Source: Lachnospiraceae bacterium
GTDB lineage: Bacteria; Bacillota; Clostridia; Lachnospirales; Lachnospiraceae
Length of the DNA stretch: 64,000 bases
Direction of reading: 5' to 3'
Assembly: GCA_017552985.1 (NCBI GenBank)
Contig: JAFZNO010000134.1
Span: 1 to 64,000 of the forward strand
Position numbers and translations under genes: made by a program. Numbering within the stretch: position 1 is the first letter of the stretch; every line of letters begins with the position of its first letter. The notes beneath the pieces are model-generated. The model did no database searches and was not told where the DNA came from. It worked only from the letters and a program-made list of their open reading frames with translations. Below, piece by piece: positions 24,870 to 34,253 of this stretch.

Positions 24870-27395
24870 ATGAGAGTTTTATGGAAGTGTTGCATCCGGT
24901 CTCTAAAAGAAAATAAGGGAAGAACCATGGTCACGATCATAGGGGTGGCAATGGCGACGGTTTTGATCACAACGCTTTCCTGCATGGCATCGAGCATCCT
25001 GGAAAGCGTAAGCAGGTATTTACAGATAACGCAGGGACGCGCACATGAAACTTACGTAGGAGTAAGTGGCGGGGATCTGAAATATTTCGTAAATAACCAA
25101 AGCATTGACGAGATATGGATGGAAAAGAAGCTTGCAAGAAAAAAGCTAACGGGTAATAAGGATACCTACAATTATTATCTTTGGGATTTGTATGCAGCCC
25201 AGGATGATTGGTTTACCGCTCGGGGACTCAAGCTTACGAATGGGCGGATGCCAGAAAATGATCATGAAATTGTGATCCCCAAAGCCGTAAGACGAGATTT
25301 AAAAATCAACTTAAATCTTCATGATAAGCTGGTTTTTCCGATTGGTGACGCAGAAGAAGAATTTGAGATCGTAGGTTTTTATACACATGATAACGGAGGC
25401 CTGGAACTAGACCTATATTATGACAGAAATTTTGAACGATTTGATGATGAGGAAGAACAAAAACAATACTGGATCATGAAGGCCTATTCCCAATGGGATG
25501 GTAAGACGAGTAATGACGAAGGATACGACGTAAGCATACGCTATTCAAAAGCAGGGCTTTTAAAGCGGGAAGTAATCAGCCAGGCTATCTTGGACGTTGT
25601 CGATGCGAAACTTTTGAGAAATGAATCCTTGGAAGAATGGGATTCCATCAGTCCCTTTCACTTGACGCAAACGACCGTTTGGGCAATCTCCTTTGGGGAA
25701 GTGATTTTTTTGATCTTTGTGCTTGCCGGCGTATTTTGCATCAATAACAGCTTCGACATATCCATTACGCAGAGAGTGCGGTTTTATGGCATGATCAGTT
25801 CCGTCGGTTCCACCAAAAGACAGCGCCGGATGCTGGTATGGATGGAGGCATTTGTGATCGCAGTTATCGGGATTCCCATGGGAATTTTGATTGGAATGGG
25901 ACTTAGTGCGGTCTTGGTGGTTGGAACAAATCTGGTGCTAAAAGCATTTTTAAAAACGGTTACGTTTTCCATGGTCTTCCAGCCTGCATGGTGGGCAATC
26001 CTCATCGCGGCGCTTCAGGCTATTTTTATGATCGTACTGTCTGCCATGGAGGCGGCATTCCGTGCAGCCAGGATTACGCCGATCGAAGCAATCCGCTCGA
26101 ATGATTCCATTCAGAGCAAGCGAAGGATTCGTAAGACGCCGAAACCGTTAAAGAAGCTGTTTGGCGTTGGCGGCGGGATCGCATGGCAGAATTTCAAACG
26201 TTCCAAGATCAAGTACCGTGCGACGATCATTTCGATCACGGTCAGCGTGGCGTTAGTCTTGGGAATGACCTTTATCCCTTTTTTGTTTAGTTACGTGGAA
26301 AGTGAAACTACGTGGATCAAGGATTTTCAGGTAGAGATAGGCATATATGACGTCGCTGGATATGAGGAGATCAAAGAGTTTGCTTCCGATCCGCTCGTTA
26401 CGGAAAGCGTGATACACAGAGGGTATGAGACCATTCATCAGGTGAATCCGGAAAGAGAGGAAGATGATCCTGAACATTGGGTTTATGCATTTAATCTCTT
26501 TGCATGGGAAGATAAAGTCTTTGAAAAGCTTTGTCTGGAGAATGGATTGGATCCAAAGGAAATGCTTGGAAAAGGATTGATTACGGAAGAAAACAACAAT
26601 CAGGCTCTGGGTGAAATTTGTAATTGTGAAAAGAGAAGCAATGAAGAAATCACACAAAAACTGCCAGGCATCCCGTTTTCCGTGGAGATTGGAGGCGTGA
26701 TCAGTTCCAAGTCGATATCCGCGGCAACAGGGCTAGATCCAAGTGAAATAAAATACCACGTAGATCCTGATCATGACGTTTACGTGAGTGAAAGCTGGGC
26801 TAAAGAGCATTTGGAATTATTCCGCGGATATGCTTATGGATATTTCCAAAGTACGGACGTTCCTCAATTCATAGAAAAAATTGAGGACCAAAACCTCCTT
26901 GGAATCAGTGTCTTTAATTATGATCAAATCTATCAGGTCGCAAGGATTGCTAAAGCACTGGTCATTATGTTTATGGTTGGATTTATTGGTTTGATCCTAT
27001 TGATTGGCATGACAAACGTGATCAATGCCGTGAACTTCAACATGGAGATGCGCACGCCGGAATTTGCGAAGCTTCGGGCCGTGGGCATGACGGGAAAACA
27101 ATTCAAAGGCATGATCTTTACGGAAGGCCTGTTTATCGGGGCGAAAGGACTTCTGTGGGGGTGCCTGATTGGCTGCGGAATTTATTATATGCTTTGGAGA
27201 TCCTTTGCAGGCAGCGCGGACATGCTGTGGGATGATCCCTACAAAAAAGTCCAGTTTGCTTTTCAAATTCCAGTTTTACAAATTGCAGCTTGCGCGGCAG
27301 TCGTAGGGCTTTTGCTGTATGCAGTTATGAAGAAACATGCAAAGAAGGCGCAGGAGCGCAACGTGATCGAAACGATCAGAAATGAGAATCTGTAA
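24870..27395 (+). CDS. FtsX-type ABC permease, copy 1
   Basis: 841 residues. An N-terminal helix (residues about 17-40) is followed by about 220 exported residues, three helices (about 270-410) with the FtsX landmark GVFCINNSFDISITQRVR, a cytoplasmic link, another helix, a second exported domain of about 230 residues and three C-terminal helices. The end motif ERNVIETIRNENL is shared with copy 2. This is the ten-helix layout of Bce/MacB-like permeases with two exported domains. GTG and other upstream starts are possible, but ATG 24870 gives the conserved MRVLWKCCIRSLKENKGRT start. Paralogue of the next gene. Confidence 0.88.
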   Translation: MRVLWKCCIRSLKENKGRTMVTIIGVAMATVLITTLSCMASSILESVSRYLQITQGRAHETYVGVSGGDLKYFVNNQSIDEIWMEKKLARKKLTGNKDTYNYYLWDLYAAQDDWFTARGLKLTNGRMPENDHEIVIPKAVRRDLKINLNLHDKLVFPIGDAEEEFEIVGFYTHDNGGLELDLYYDRNFERFDDEEEQKQYWIMKAYSQWDGKTSNDEGYDVSIRYSKAGLLKREVISQAILDVVDAKLLRNESLEEWDSISPFHLTQTTVWAISFGEVIFLIFVLAGVFCINNSFDISITQRVRFYGMISSVGSTKRQRRMLVWMEAFVIAVIGIPMGILIGMGLSAVLVVGTNLVLKAFLKTVTFSMVFQPAWWAILIAALQAIFMIVLSAMEAAFRAARITPIEAIRSNDSIQSKRRIRKTPKPLKKLFGVGGGIAWQNFKRSKIKYRATIISITVSVALVLGMTFIPFLFSYVESETTWIKDFQVEIGIYDVAGYEEIKEFASDPLVTESVIHRGYETIHQVNPEREEDDPEHWVYAFNLFAWEDKVFEKLCLENGLDPKEMLGKGLITEENNNQALGEICNCEKRSNEEITQKLPGIPFSVEIGGVISSKSISAATGLDPSEIKYHVDPDHDVYVSESWAKEHLELFRGYAYGYFQSTDVPQFIEKIEDQNLLGISVFNYDQIYQVARIAKALVIMFMVGFIGLILLIGMTNVINAVNFNMEMRTPEFAKLRAVGMTGKQFKGMIFTEGLFIGAKGLLWGCLIGCGIYYMLWRSFAGSADMLWDDPYKKVQFAFQIPVLQIAACAAVVGLLLYAVMKKHAKKAQERNVIETIRNENL

Positions 27396-27436
27396 CTTGT
27401 TAAGAGGCGCCGTGTGAAAGGAAAGAGGAGAGACGC

Positions 27437-30034
27437 ATGAAAGTATTATGGAAATGCTGTTTGCGGTCCTTAAAGGAGAATAAGGCGAGAACCATCGTGA
27501 CGATCGTAGGCGTTGCATTGGCGACGGCACTAATCACGGCACTTTCCTGTCTGGGAACCAGCCTTCTGGAGAGCATGATCCAAGAAGCAAAACGCATGGA
27601 AGGAAATACGCACTGCATCTTTAGGGGCGTCGCGTACGAGGACTTAAAGTACTTCCAAAACAATCAGAGCATCGAAAAGCTAAGTCTGGAAAAGCATCTG
27701 GGTTACGTGGCTATGAGTAGCTCCAATCAATACGGCGGAACCTTGTTCTATTTGGACGTATGCGCGGCGGGGCAGGATTGGTATGAGGCAGAAGCGCTGG
27801 AATTATCCATGGGAAGATACCCTGAAAACGAAAAGGAAATTGTTCTTGCCAGGGGAATCCGCTCTGAGATGGGGATTGACGTAAAAATCGGCGATCACGT
27901 TACCCTGGATATTGGAAAGAGATATTCCAATGGACAGGAAGTGGAGATGGGCGTGGCCATTCAAGATGACGAAACCATCGCGGACGTTGAAAAACGGGAG
28001 TTTGAGGTGGTTGGCTTTCTTAAGAAGGATGGGATGACTCTTTATTCAGACAGAAGTGGAAGCTTGAGAGAGGAACACAGAAACGTAAACGCCGTACAGG
28101 CATATACCTATCTCAATACGGAGAATCTTACCGATGGTACTTACAGCGTTAGCGTCCGGTATACCAAGCAAGGTCTGTATCAGCGGGCGAAGGTGGACAG
28201 TGCGCTGCTGGGAATCTCGGAAGAGTATTACACCCAGGTTTATCGCGATTTTCATTCGCTGACGGAAGACGAGCGTTACCAGGTTTCCAGAAGGGTCAAG
28301 GTCTATTCGAAATATTTTCAGTTGGCAAGCCTGGAAGGCTTTAGTCCCTTTCATTTGACGAAGGATAGCGTTGGCGTGATCGCACTGGCGGAATTATTCT
28401 TTTTGATTTTCGTCTTGGCAGGCGTATTTTGCATCAACAACAGTTTTGACATTTCATTACATGAGAGAGTCCGTCAATATGGCATTTTGTCTTCCGTTGG
28501 GACGACGAAGCGGCAGCGAAGGATGATCGTGTGGCAGGAGGCTCTTGTTATAGGAGTGATTGGCATCCCCGTTGGCGTTTTGCTAGGCATTGGTCTATGT
28601 TTTTTCCTTGTGCAGGGAACAAACGTTGTTATAGGTCTGACCATGCGTAATTCAAGTTTTGTCATGGTATTTTCCATTGCGTGGTGGGCAGTAGCCATTG
28701 CTGCAATTCAGGCGATGTTTATGATCGCGCTGTCAGCCTTTGAATCAGCAGTTAAAGCATCAAAAATTTCTCCCATTCAGGCGATCAGGGCAAATGAGAT
28801 GATCGCAAGTAAAGGGAAAAATAAAAAGACGCCTAAGATCTTAAAAAAGCTTTTTGGAGTGGGAGGGAGCGTCGCGTGGCAGAATTTTAGGAGGTCAAAG
28901 GTGAAATACCGGGCAACGATCGTATCCATCGTGGTCAGCGTTTCGCTGCTGCTAGGCATGAGCTTTCTTGGCATGTTGTTCAAAACGGCTGACGAGATCT
29001 ATGAACTTGAGGGACGTCAGTATCAGATTTTCGTCAGCGTATCCAACAAGGAGGATTATCACGTTCTTACGGAACTTGCCAGACGGTCAGACGTGCTGGC
29101 GCACAAGATCAGCTGGAGTCCCGTGGCCGTTACGGGGGAAGCTACTGGGCAGAATCTAAACGCAAGTTGGTTTGTCGTGTTCGCAATGGATGATGATTCC
29201 TTCGCTGAGCTATGCAGGGAAAATAAGATCGATCCGGAAAAGGTAAAGGGTAAGGGACTCGTGACGGACGTGCTGGAAAACTATTCTGACGGTATGATAC
29301 TGTCAGGCACTTATGAAACCTATGAGCAAAGAATCAATGAATTGCCGCCAAGTATTGTGGAAGTAGAGTTGGCCGGCATAGTAGTTAAGGGAGATGCACT
29401 GAGTGATTATTATCGATATTTGGAAGGGAAAACGTGCGTGTACGTAGGGGAGAGCTGGATCATCGAGCATTCGGAATTATATACTTCCGGAGCAACGGGA
29501 TATTATGATTGCGAAGACGCGAACAAATTTATGAATGACGTGCTTGACATGAATCTCTTAAACAGCAGATGCTATGACAGTGATGCGATCCATCAGGAAA
29601 ACATGTTCCAAAAAACCTTGGCAACCATGTTGCTTTCGGGAGTGCTTGCCGTGATCATTTTGATCGGCGTGACAAACGTGATCAATGCCGTAAGCTTCAA
29701 CTTGGAACTCCGGTCCTCGGAGTTTGCAAAGCTTCGCGCCATCGGAATGACAAGAAATCAGTTTCGCAGAATGATCTGGATGGAAGGTCTGTTTATTGAC
29801 GTAAAAGGTCTCTTTGGAGGAACGGTCATAGGTTGTTTGATCTCGTATGCATTATATCGTTTTTGTTGGGAGACCAGTGACAAGAGTTTTACCTTTGCGT
29901 TTCGGATTCCGTGGATCCAGATCTTGTGCAGCGTGATCGTTGTGAGCGCACTTTTGTTCCTGATCGTTGAAAGCTATGGGAAGAAGGCCATGAGGAGGAA
30001 CGTGATCGAGACAATACGAAATGAGAATTTGTAG
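27437..30034 (+). CDS. FtsX-type ABC permease, copy 2
   Basis: 865 residues, colinear with copy 1: the same start (VLWKCCLRSLKENK), the same GVFCINNSFDIS block and the same C-terminal VIETIRNENL. The membrane parts are strongly conserved while the two exported domains differ, so the pair arose by tandem duplication and the surface faces diverged. It probably forms a heterodimer with copy 1 on the shared ATPase. SD GGAAAGAGGAGAG lies just before ATG 27437. A likely promoter for the following kinase gene starts 11 bases after its stop. Confidence 0.88.
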   Translation: MKVLWKCCLRSLKENKARTIVTIVGVALATALITALSCLGTSLLESMIQEAKRMEGNTHCIFRGVAYEDLKYFQNNQSIEKLSLEKHLGYVAMSSSNQYGGTLFYLDVCAAGQDWYEAEALELSMGRYPENEKEIVLARGIRSEMGIDVKIGDHVTLDIGKRYSNGQEVEMGVAIQDDETIADVEKREFEVVGFLKKDGMTLYSDRSGSLREEHRNVNAVQAYTYLNTENLTDGTYSVSVRYTKQGLYQRAKVDSALLGISEEYYTQVYRDFHSLTEDERYQVSRRVKVYSKYFQLASLEGFSPFHLTKDSVGVIALAELFFLIFVLAGVFCINNSFDISLHERVRQYGILSSVGTTKRQRRMIVWQEALVIGVIGIPVGVLLGIGLCFFLVQGTNVVIGLTMRNSSFVMVFSIAWWAVAIAAIQAMFMIALSAFESAVKASKISPIQAIRANEMIASKGKNKKTPKILKKLFGVGGSVAWQNFRRSKVKYRATIVSIVVSVSLLLGMSFLGMLFKTADEIYELEGRQYQIFVSVSNKEDYHVLTELARRSDVLAHKISWSPVAVTGEATGQNLNASWFVVFAMDDDSFAELCRENKIDPEKVKGKGLVTDVLENYSDGMILSGTYETYEQRINELPPSIVEVELAGIVVKGDALSDYYRYLEGKTCVYVGESWIIEHSELYTSGATGYYDCEDANKFMNDVLDMNLLNSRCYDSDAIHQENMFQKTLATMLLSGVLAVIILIGVTNVINAVSFNLELRSSEFAKLRAIGMTRNQFRRMIWMEGLFIDVKGLFGGTVIGCLISYALYRFCWETSDKSFTFAFRIPWIQILCSVIVVSALLFLIVESYGKKAMRRNVIETIRNENL

Positions 30035-30044
30035 GGACTTTTTA

Positions 30045-30073
30045 TTGCGTCGCAGGGAGAAAATCGTTATAAT
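30045..30073 (+). promoter_or_regulatory. Possible promoter for the third kinase-regulator pair
   Basis: TTGCGT at 30045-30050 and a perfect TATAAT at 30068-30073 are separated by 17 bases; the kinase start is 50 bases downstream. The -35 box matches consensus only in its first half. Confidence 0.5.
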
Positions 30074-30122
30074 AAATAAGGGATGAGGCGTGCCTTGACA
30101 GCGACGGGATGAGGAGAAACGC

Positions 30123-31349
30123 ATGAATGCTTTTTGGAATAGAGACGTAAAGAGATATGTTTTGGTCATGGCCATGACCTGGCTGATCGGCGGGGTTTTT
30201 CTAAACCTCGCCTTTTTTCGGTATGCGAAACAGATCCGAAATGAGCAATATGATTCCTATGGCGGGATCATAAACGCCATCAGGGAAAAATATCCTGACG
30301 TTGCGGAGGAGGACTTAATTCGCATTATAACGCATTCGGAAGGCGCTGAGGATGGACGGAGGGTTTTGAAGCAATATGGGATCCTGGAGGGCGGCGAACT
30401 GTATCATGGCCAGAATCTGCAAAAAACAAAGTCCGCACTTTTGATCAATGGAATATTGGCAGTAATGGTAATCGGATCGTTTGTGGTTTTTGGTTTCTTT
30501 TGGAGGGGACGCGGCAGAAAACTGAACGAACTTGGAAATTACGTGGACCGCGTAAGCCACGGCAATTACGAACTAGAGCTGAAAAAGAACATGGAGGATG
30601 AACTGAGCGGATTAAGGAATGAATTATACAAATTGGCAGTTCAGTATAAAGAGCAGGCAGAAAATGCACAGGCAGGAAAGGCAGCGCTGGCCGATTCCGT
30701 GGCAAACATATCACATCAGCTGAAAACGCCGCTGACCAGCGCGGTGATCCTGACGGACAATCTTTTGGAGTCGCCTGAGATGGGACCAGAGGTGCGCACG
30801 AAGTTCTTGCGGGAGATCAGTCGTCAGCTGGTGGGCATGAAGTGGCTCGTCGTCACGATGCTAAAGCTTTCCAGATTAGACGCTGGCGTCGTGGAGCTTC
30901 AAAAGGAAAAGGTTTCACTTAAAAAGATTGCGGAAGAAGCCATGCAGAACCTGGAGATGATGGCACAGTGGAAGGAAATAAGGTTTGAGACAAAGCTTTC
31001 GGAAATAAGCGTAAGCGGCGATGAAAAATGGCTTTTGGAAGCCCTCCAAAACATTGTGAAGAATGCCATCGAACACAGCCCTCAGGGAGGCGTTATAGAG
31101 ATGGCAATCTTGGAAAATGAAGTATACTCCGAAATTTCCGTTTTGGATCACGGGGAGGGCATTTCCGATCTCGATCAAAAGCATTTGTTTGAACGATTTT
31201 ACAGGGCGTCTAAGGTTGAAAATGAAAACGTTGGCATCGGACTGGCACTTGCGAAAGAAATTGTTGAAAAGATGAATGGATCCATTACGGTTCGTTCCGA
31301 CGCAAACGGAACCTGCTTTATGATCAGGATCTTAAAATACTCAGCTTAG
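30123..31349 (+). CDS. Sensor histidine kinase (third pair)
   Basis: 408 residues. Helices at about 13-33 and 106-126 flank roughly 70 exported residues. A HAMP-like linker precedes HisKA with NISHQLKTPLTS (His198). The ATPase domain has NIVKNAIEHSPQGG and a G2-like ENVGIGLALAKEIV. The sensor is far smaller than in the two kinases of the zincin modules and the gene order is kinase then regulator. Its position right after the ABC permeases suggests a Bce-like arrangement in which transporter and kinase work together, but it is not the typical short-loop intramembrane kinase. Confidence 0.9.
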   Translation: MNAFWNRDVKRYVLVMAMTWLIGGVFLNLAFFRYAKQIRNEQYDSYGGIINAIREKYPDVAEEDLIRIITHSEGAEDGRRVLKQYGILEGGELYHGQNLQKTKSALLINGILAVMVIGSFVVFGFFWRGRGRKLNELGNYVDRVSHGNYELELKKNMEDELSGLRNELYKLAVQYKEQAENAQAGKAALADSVANISHQLKTPLTSAVILTDNLLESPEMGPEVRTKFLREISRQLVGMKWLVVTMLKLSRLDAGVVELQKEKVSLKKIAEEAMQNLEMMAQWKEIRFETKLSEISVSGDEKWLLEALQNIVKNAIEHSPQGGVIEMAILENEVYSEISVLDHGEGISDLDQKHLFERFYRASKVENENVGIGLALAKEIVEKMNGSITVRSDANGTCFMIRILKYSA

Positions 31350-31403
31350 AATGCTGAATAATACAAACGAAATTTTTACGTTTGAGGGAAGGATTCATCA
31401 AGA

Positions 31404-32087
31404 TTGGAACGAATATTATTGGTAGAGGACAATGAAGCGATCGTCCTTGGCTTGAAATACCTGCTGGAGCAGGAAGGGTTCGAAACAACCGTGGCCGGAC
31501 GCATTGAAGAGGCGAAGAAGGCATTGGAGGAAAAGACTTTTGACATGGCACTTTTGGACGTGACGTTGCCTGACGGGGACGGGTTTTCGTTATGCGAGTG
31601 GATCATGGAAAAGCGAAAGCTTCCGGTGATCTTTTTGACGGCGAGGGAGGAAGAAAGTGACGTGGTCAAGGGGTTTGAGCTTGGCGCGGTTGATTACGTC
31701 ATGAAGCCTTTCCGGAATAGGGAATTGATCTCTAGAATACGAAATGGGCTCAGGGGCAGCCGTGGAACGCAGGAAGATGAGAAACTGCTTAGGTGCGGTG
31801 AATTGAGGCTGAATCCGGAGACGGGAAAGGCCTTTGTCGGTGACAGGGAAATCGTGCTTACAAAGCTGGAATTCCGGATCCTTTCAGCCATGCTTTCCCA
31901 TCCGGGCAAGATCTTTAGCAGGGAGGAGATCCTTGCGGCCGTATGGGATCTGTACGGGAACTACGTAAATGACAACACTCTGTCCGTTACCATGAAACGG
32001 ATCAGGGAAAAGATTGGCGACGAGGATGGAAATCTGATCAAAACCGTGAGGGGAATGGGATATCGACTGGAGGATAAAGAGGCATGA
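31404..32087 (+). CDS. OmpR-family response regulator (third pair)
   Basis: 227 residues from TTG 31404, the only start that gives a complete receiver N-terminus (ERILLVEDNEA). Phospho-acceptor Asp52, switch Lys in MKPF, winged helix ending TLSVTMKRIREKIG and RGMGYRLE. It is less similar to the two zincin-module regulators than they are to each other. The stop overlaps the next gene by 4 bases (ATGA), so translation of the membrane protein is probably coupled. It likely controls the ABC genes. Confidence 0.92.
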   Translation: MERILLVEDNEAIVLGLKYLLEQEGFETTVAGRIEEAKKALEEKTFDMALLDVTLPDGDGFSLCEWIMEKRKLPVIFLTAREEESDVVKGFELGAVDYVMKPFRNRELISRIRNGLRGSRGTQEDEKLLRCGELRLNPETGKAFVGDREIVLTKLEFRILSAMLSHPGKIFSREEILAAVWDLYGNYVNDNTLSVTMKRIREKIGDEDGNLIKTVRGMGYRLEDKEA

Positions 32088-32824
32088 AAAAATATACGGT
32101 ATCCAGGTATTGCTGGGTGACCTTGTCCATGGCACTTTTAGGCGTATATGACGTGATATTGGGATTTGTTCACGCACTTCAGGGAAAGGGATGGGCAGCT
32201 TCGCTTCCGTGGGAGATCTTTGCCGTTTGCTGCGGCGGCGTGGCATTTTTCCTGTATTGGAAGGGGGAGAGAATTCATCCCGTTGACGTAAAGCTTTTTG
32301 AAGAATCTCCCGAATACGTGCATTATCTTCGCGGCAAGGATTATGCAATGAAAGAAGAATTGGTCAGAAAACAGCGTTACGTGGAAAGGTTAAAACTAAA
32401 TCAGAAGGCGACCGTTAAGTGGGCAATCTGGGGCATGCTTTGCGGCTTTTTGGGGGCCGTCCTTTTCGGGATTGCCGTTCCAGACGTGAAATTGACAAAC
32501 GTTGCCGTTGCAAAGGCATGGTTTAGCTTGACGTATCCCTGCCTTGCCGTGGGAGCGGCAATGGTGATTGCGGGTTTTCGCATGATATGGATCACTTTTA
32601 TTAATGCGGACAATAAATTAACGTTTTATCTTGCAGACAAGTATAGCTTAGATACCTATCCCATAAAAATATTTCAGGAAAACATTTTGATTGGAGTGAT
32701 CAGCAAGCGGTTGGAACAGGAGAAAGCGGAAGAACAAAGGAAAAGGGAAGAGCGGCTTAGAAAAGAAAAAGAAATGATGGAAGAGCTGGCAAGCATACCG
32801 CTGGATCTGGACCTTAGGGGATGA
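32084..32824 (+). CDS. Four-helix membrane protein with charged tail, unknown function
   Basis: 246 residues, not recognised. Helices at about 9-30 and 42-62, a loop of about 45 charged residues, helices at about 106-128 and 142-165, and a C-terminal Glu/Lys/Arg-rich coiled coil (about 205-240). The layout matches the protein at 23423 although sequence identity is low by eye. The start overlaps the regulator stop. Two proteins of this shape bracketing the ABC/kinase block suggests a shared role in the complex. Confidence 0.65.
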   Translation: MKKYTVSRYCWVTLSMALLGVYDVILGFVHALQGKGWAASLPWEIFAVCCGGVAFFLYWKGERIHPVDVKLFEESPEYVHYLRGKDYAMKEELVRKQRYVERLKLNQKATVKWAIWGMLCGFLGAVLFGIAVPDVKLTNVAVAKAWFSLTYPCLAVGAAMVIAGFRMIWITFINADNKLTFYLADKYSLDTYPIKIFQENILIGVISKRLEQEKAEEQRKREERLRKEKEMMEELASIPLDLDLRG

Positions 32825-32882
32825 CGTAAGGGAAACGGTATTTTGGTTAGACACGCGACATTTAGTAGATCGAGGGGGAGAT

Positions 32883-34109
32883 ATGAAGCGGAAAAGAAGC
32901 ATGCATGCAATCACCGGAGCACTGATCGCTTTAACGTTACTTTTGACCGGTTGCAATGATAATTACGTCCCGGCAACCAAATCAGATTCCTTTGTTGATG
33001 ACTATCAGGAAGCCATTTATATGCCAGGTACCGAGCATAGGATTCTTCAAGACCCTTTCACAAGCAGTTATTACTGCGTAGGATTGAAAAGGCCAGATAA
33101 GGGCGGCGGTTCAAGTTTTCAAAAAAATGCTGCTGACAAATTCCCGGAATACGCCGAAGGAGACAATGCTCACAGTGTTACGCAAAATCTAAAACTTCCG
33201 GCAAAATATAAAGGTTTAAGAATACGATGGTGCAGTTCTGATGAAACGCTCCTGGAGACAGATGGCACGGTTCATCGCCCCCATGATGAGAGTAAATACG
33301 TGGTATTATCCGGAGAGTATTCCGAGGGGAAATCTGTCTACGTCAGACGATATATACTTCGCATCGAACGGGACATGTATGCAAATAAAAATTTCGAAGA
33401 CGTCTTCCCGGTAGAATACTATGATAATCAAGCCTACTTGGAAGAAAATCAAATTGATCTTTCAGACGTGGACGGATGGTGTTATCTTCTGGATGATTGG
33501 GAACAGTTGTATACCTTTGAAGAAGATGAGGAGCATCTCAAGGTCTGGATTGGTAATAACCCTGATGAAGACATGTTCGAAGCAAGCGGTAATCTTTGCG
33601 ACATGAGAATTGAAAGCAGACATGAAGCTGAACTTTTGATCTATGCATTGAAAAAACTGATCAAAACAGATATTTCGGAAGGCAGTCTGCAATATGATGG
33701 TGGGTTCGTTTGCGATTCTTTGGTTAGATATCACTTTCAACAATACTATCAAGGCGTAAAGGTATACGGTGGCACGGTTACCCTAATCGCCTTCTATGAC
33801 CAAAATAAAAAAATCATTAAGTCCAGTCTCGTTCCAATGCCAGAGGGGTTCAACGTGACGCCCAAGATATCCGCAAAGAAGATTAAAGGCGCGAAATTAG
33901 TAAGTGAGCAGATTGATGGGGAACAGAAATTAGTGTTTGCTTATAGAAGTGGGGAACCGGAATTAGTGATCGCTCAGATCGATGGGGAACTGCGTCTTGC
34001 CTGGTTGTCAGAAGAGTACACGTTTCATCTTTTTCATTACCTTGTCTACTATGATGCCCAAAATGGCAAGGAAATAAAACGAAATAGGTATAAAGAAGTG
34101 TGGGATTAA
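32883..34109 (+). CDS. Lipoprotein resembling a thermolysin propeptide (FTP/PepSY) without protease
   Basis: 408 residues with lipoprotein signal and lipobox LLTGC. Residues about 40-230 are unrecognised. From about 270 the pattern YHFQQYYQGVKVYGGTVTL, then a Lys/Asp turn and the segment with PKISAKKIKGAKL, matches the FTP and PepSY regions of M4 thermolysin-type propeptides. Those fold and inhibit the protease they precede. The protein ends after this region and has no HEXXH domain. It closes an island encoding three exported zincins, so a trans-acting inhibitor or chaperone is an attractive inference. The domain call is by motif, not by search. Confidence 0.6.
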   Translation: MKRKRSMHAITGALIALTLLLTGCNDNYVPATKSDSFVDDYQEAIYMPGTEHRILQDPFTSSYYCVGLKRPDKGGGSSFQKNAADKFPEYAEGDNAHSVTQNLKLPAKYKGLRIRWCSSDETLLETDGTVHRPHDESKYVVLSGEYSEGKSVYVRRYILRIERDMYANKNFEDVFPVEYYDNQAYLEENQIDLSDVDGWCYLLDDWEQLYTFEEDEEHLKVWIGNNPDEDMFEASGNLCDMRIESRHEAELLIYALKKLIKTDISEGSLQYDGGFVCDSLVRYHFQQYYQGVKVYGGTVTLIAFYDQNKKIIKSSLVPMPEGFNVTPKISAKKIKGAKLVSEQIDGEQKLVFAYRSGEPELVIAQIDGELRLAWLSEEYTFHLFHYLVYYDAQNGKEIKRNRYKEVWD

Positions 34110-34128
34110 GAAGGCGTTGTGAAAAGGC

Positions 34129-34157
34129 TTGACAAGCGTTATAAAAACATATAAAAT
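34129..34157 (+). promoter_or_regulatory. Strong sigma-A promoter for tetR-rpiR-cmk-ispH-rpsA
   Basis: TTGACA at 34129-34134 and TAAAAT at 34152-34157 with exactly 17 bases between. The -10 box abuts the left arm of a terminator-like hairpin, so the start site falls inside that arm. Confidence 0.8.
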
Positions 34158-34208
34158 AACAAGTGTTACAAAACATGCCCGCCAGCTGGTTTGTGCACTT
34201 GTTTTTTT
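34158..34208 (+). terminator. Terminator overlapping the tetR start site
   Basis: AACAAGTG at 34158-34165 pairs with CACTTGTT at 34196-34203; an inner ACAAA/TTTGT extends the stem. Seven T follow. It would stop transcripts arriving from the lipoprotein gene, while RNAs started at about 34164 would lack most of the left arm. Confidence 0.7.
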
Positions 34209-34253
34209 GTGCCCTTTAGGATGGCTTTATGAATGGAAAATGGGAGGTTTCAC

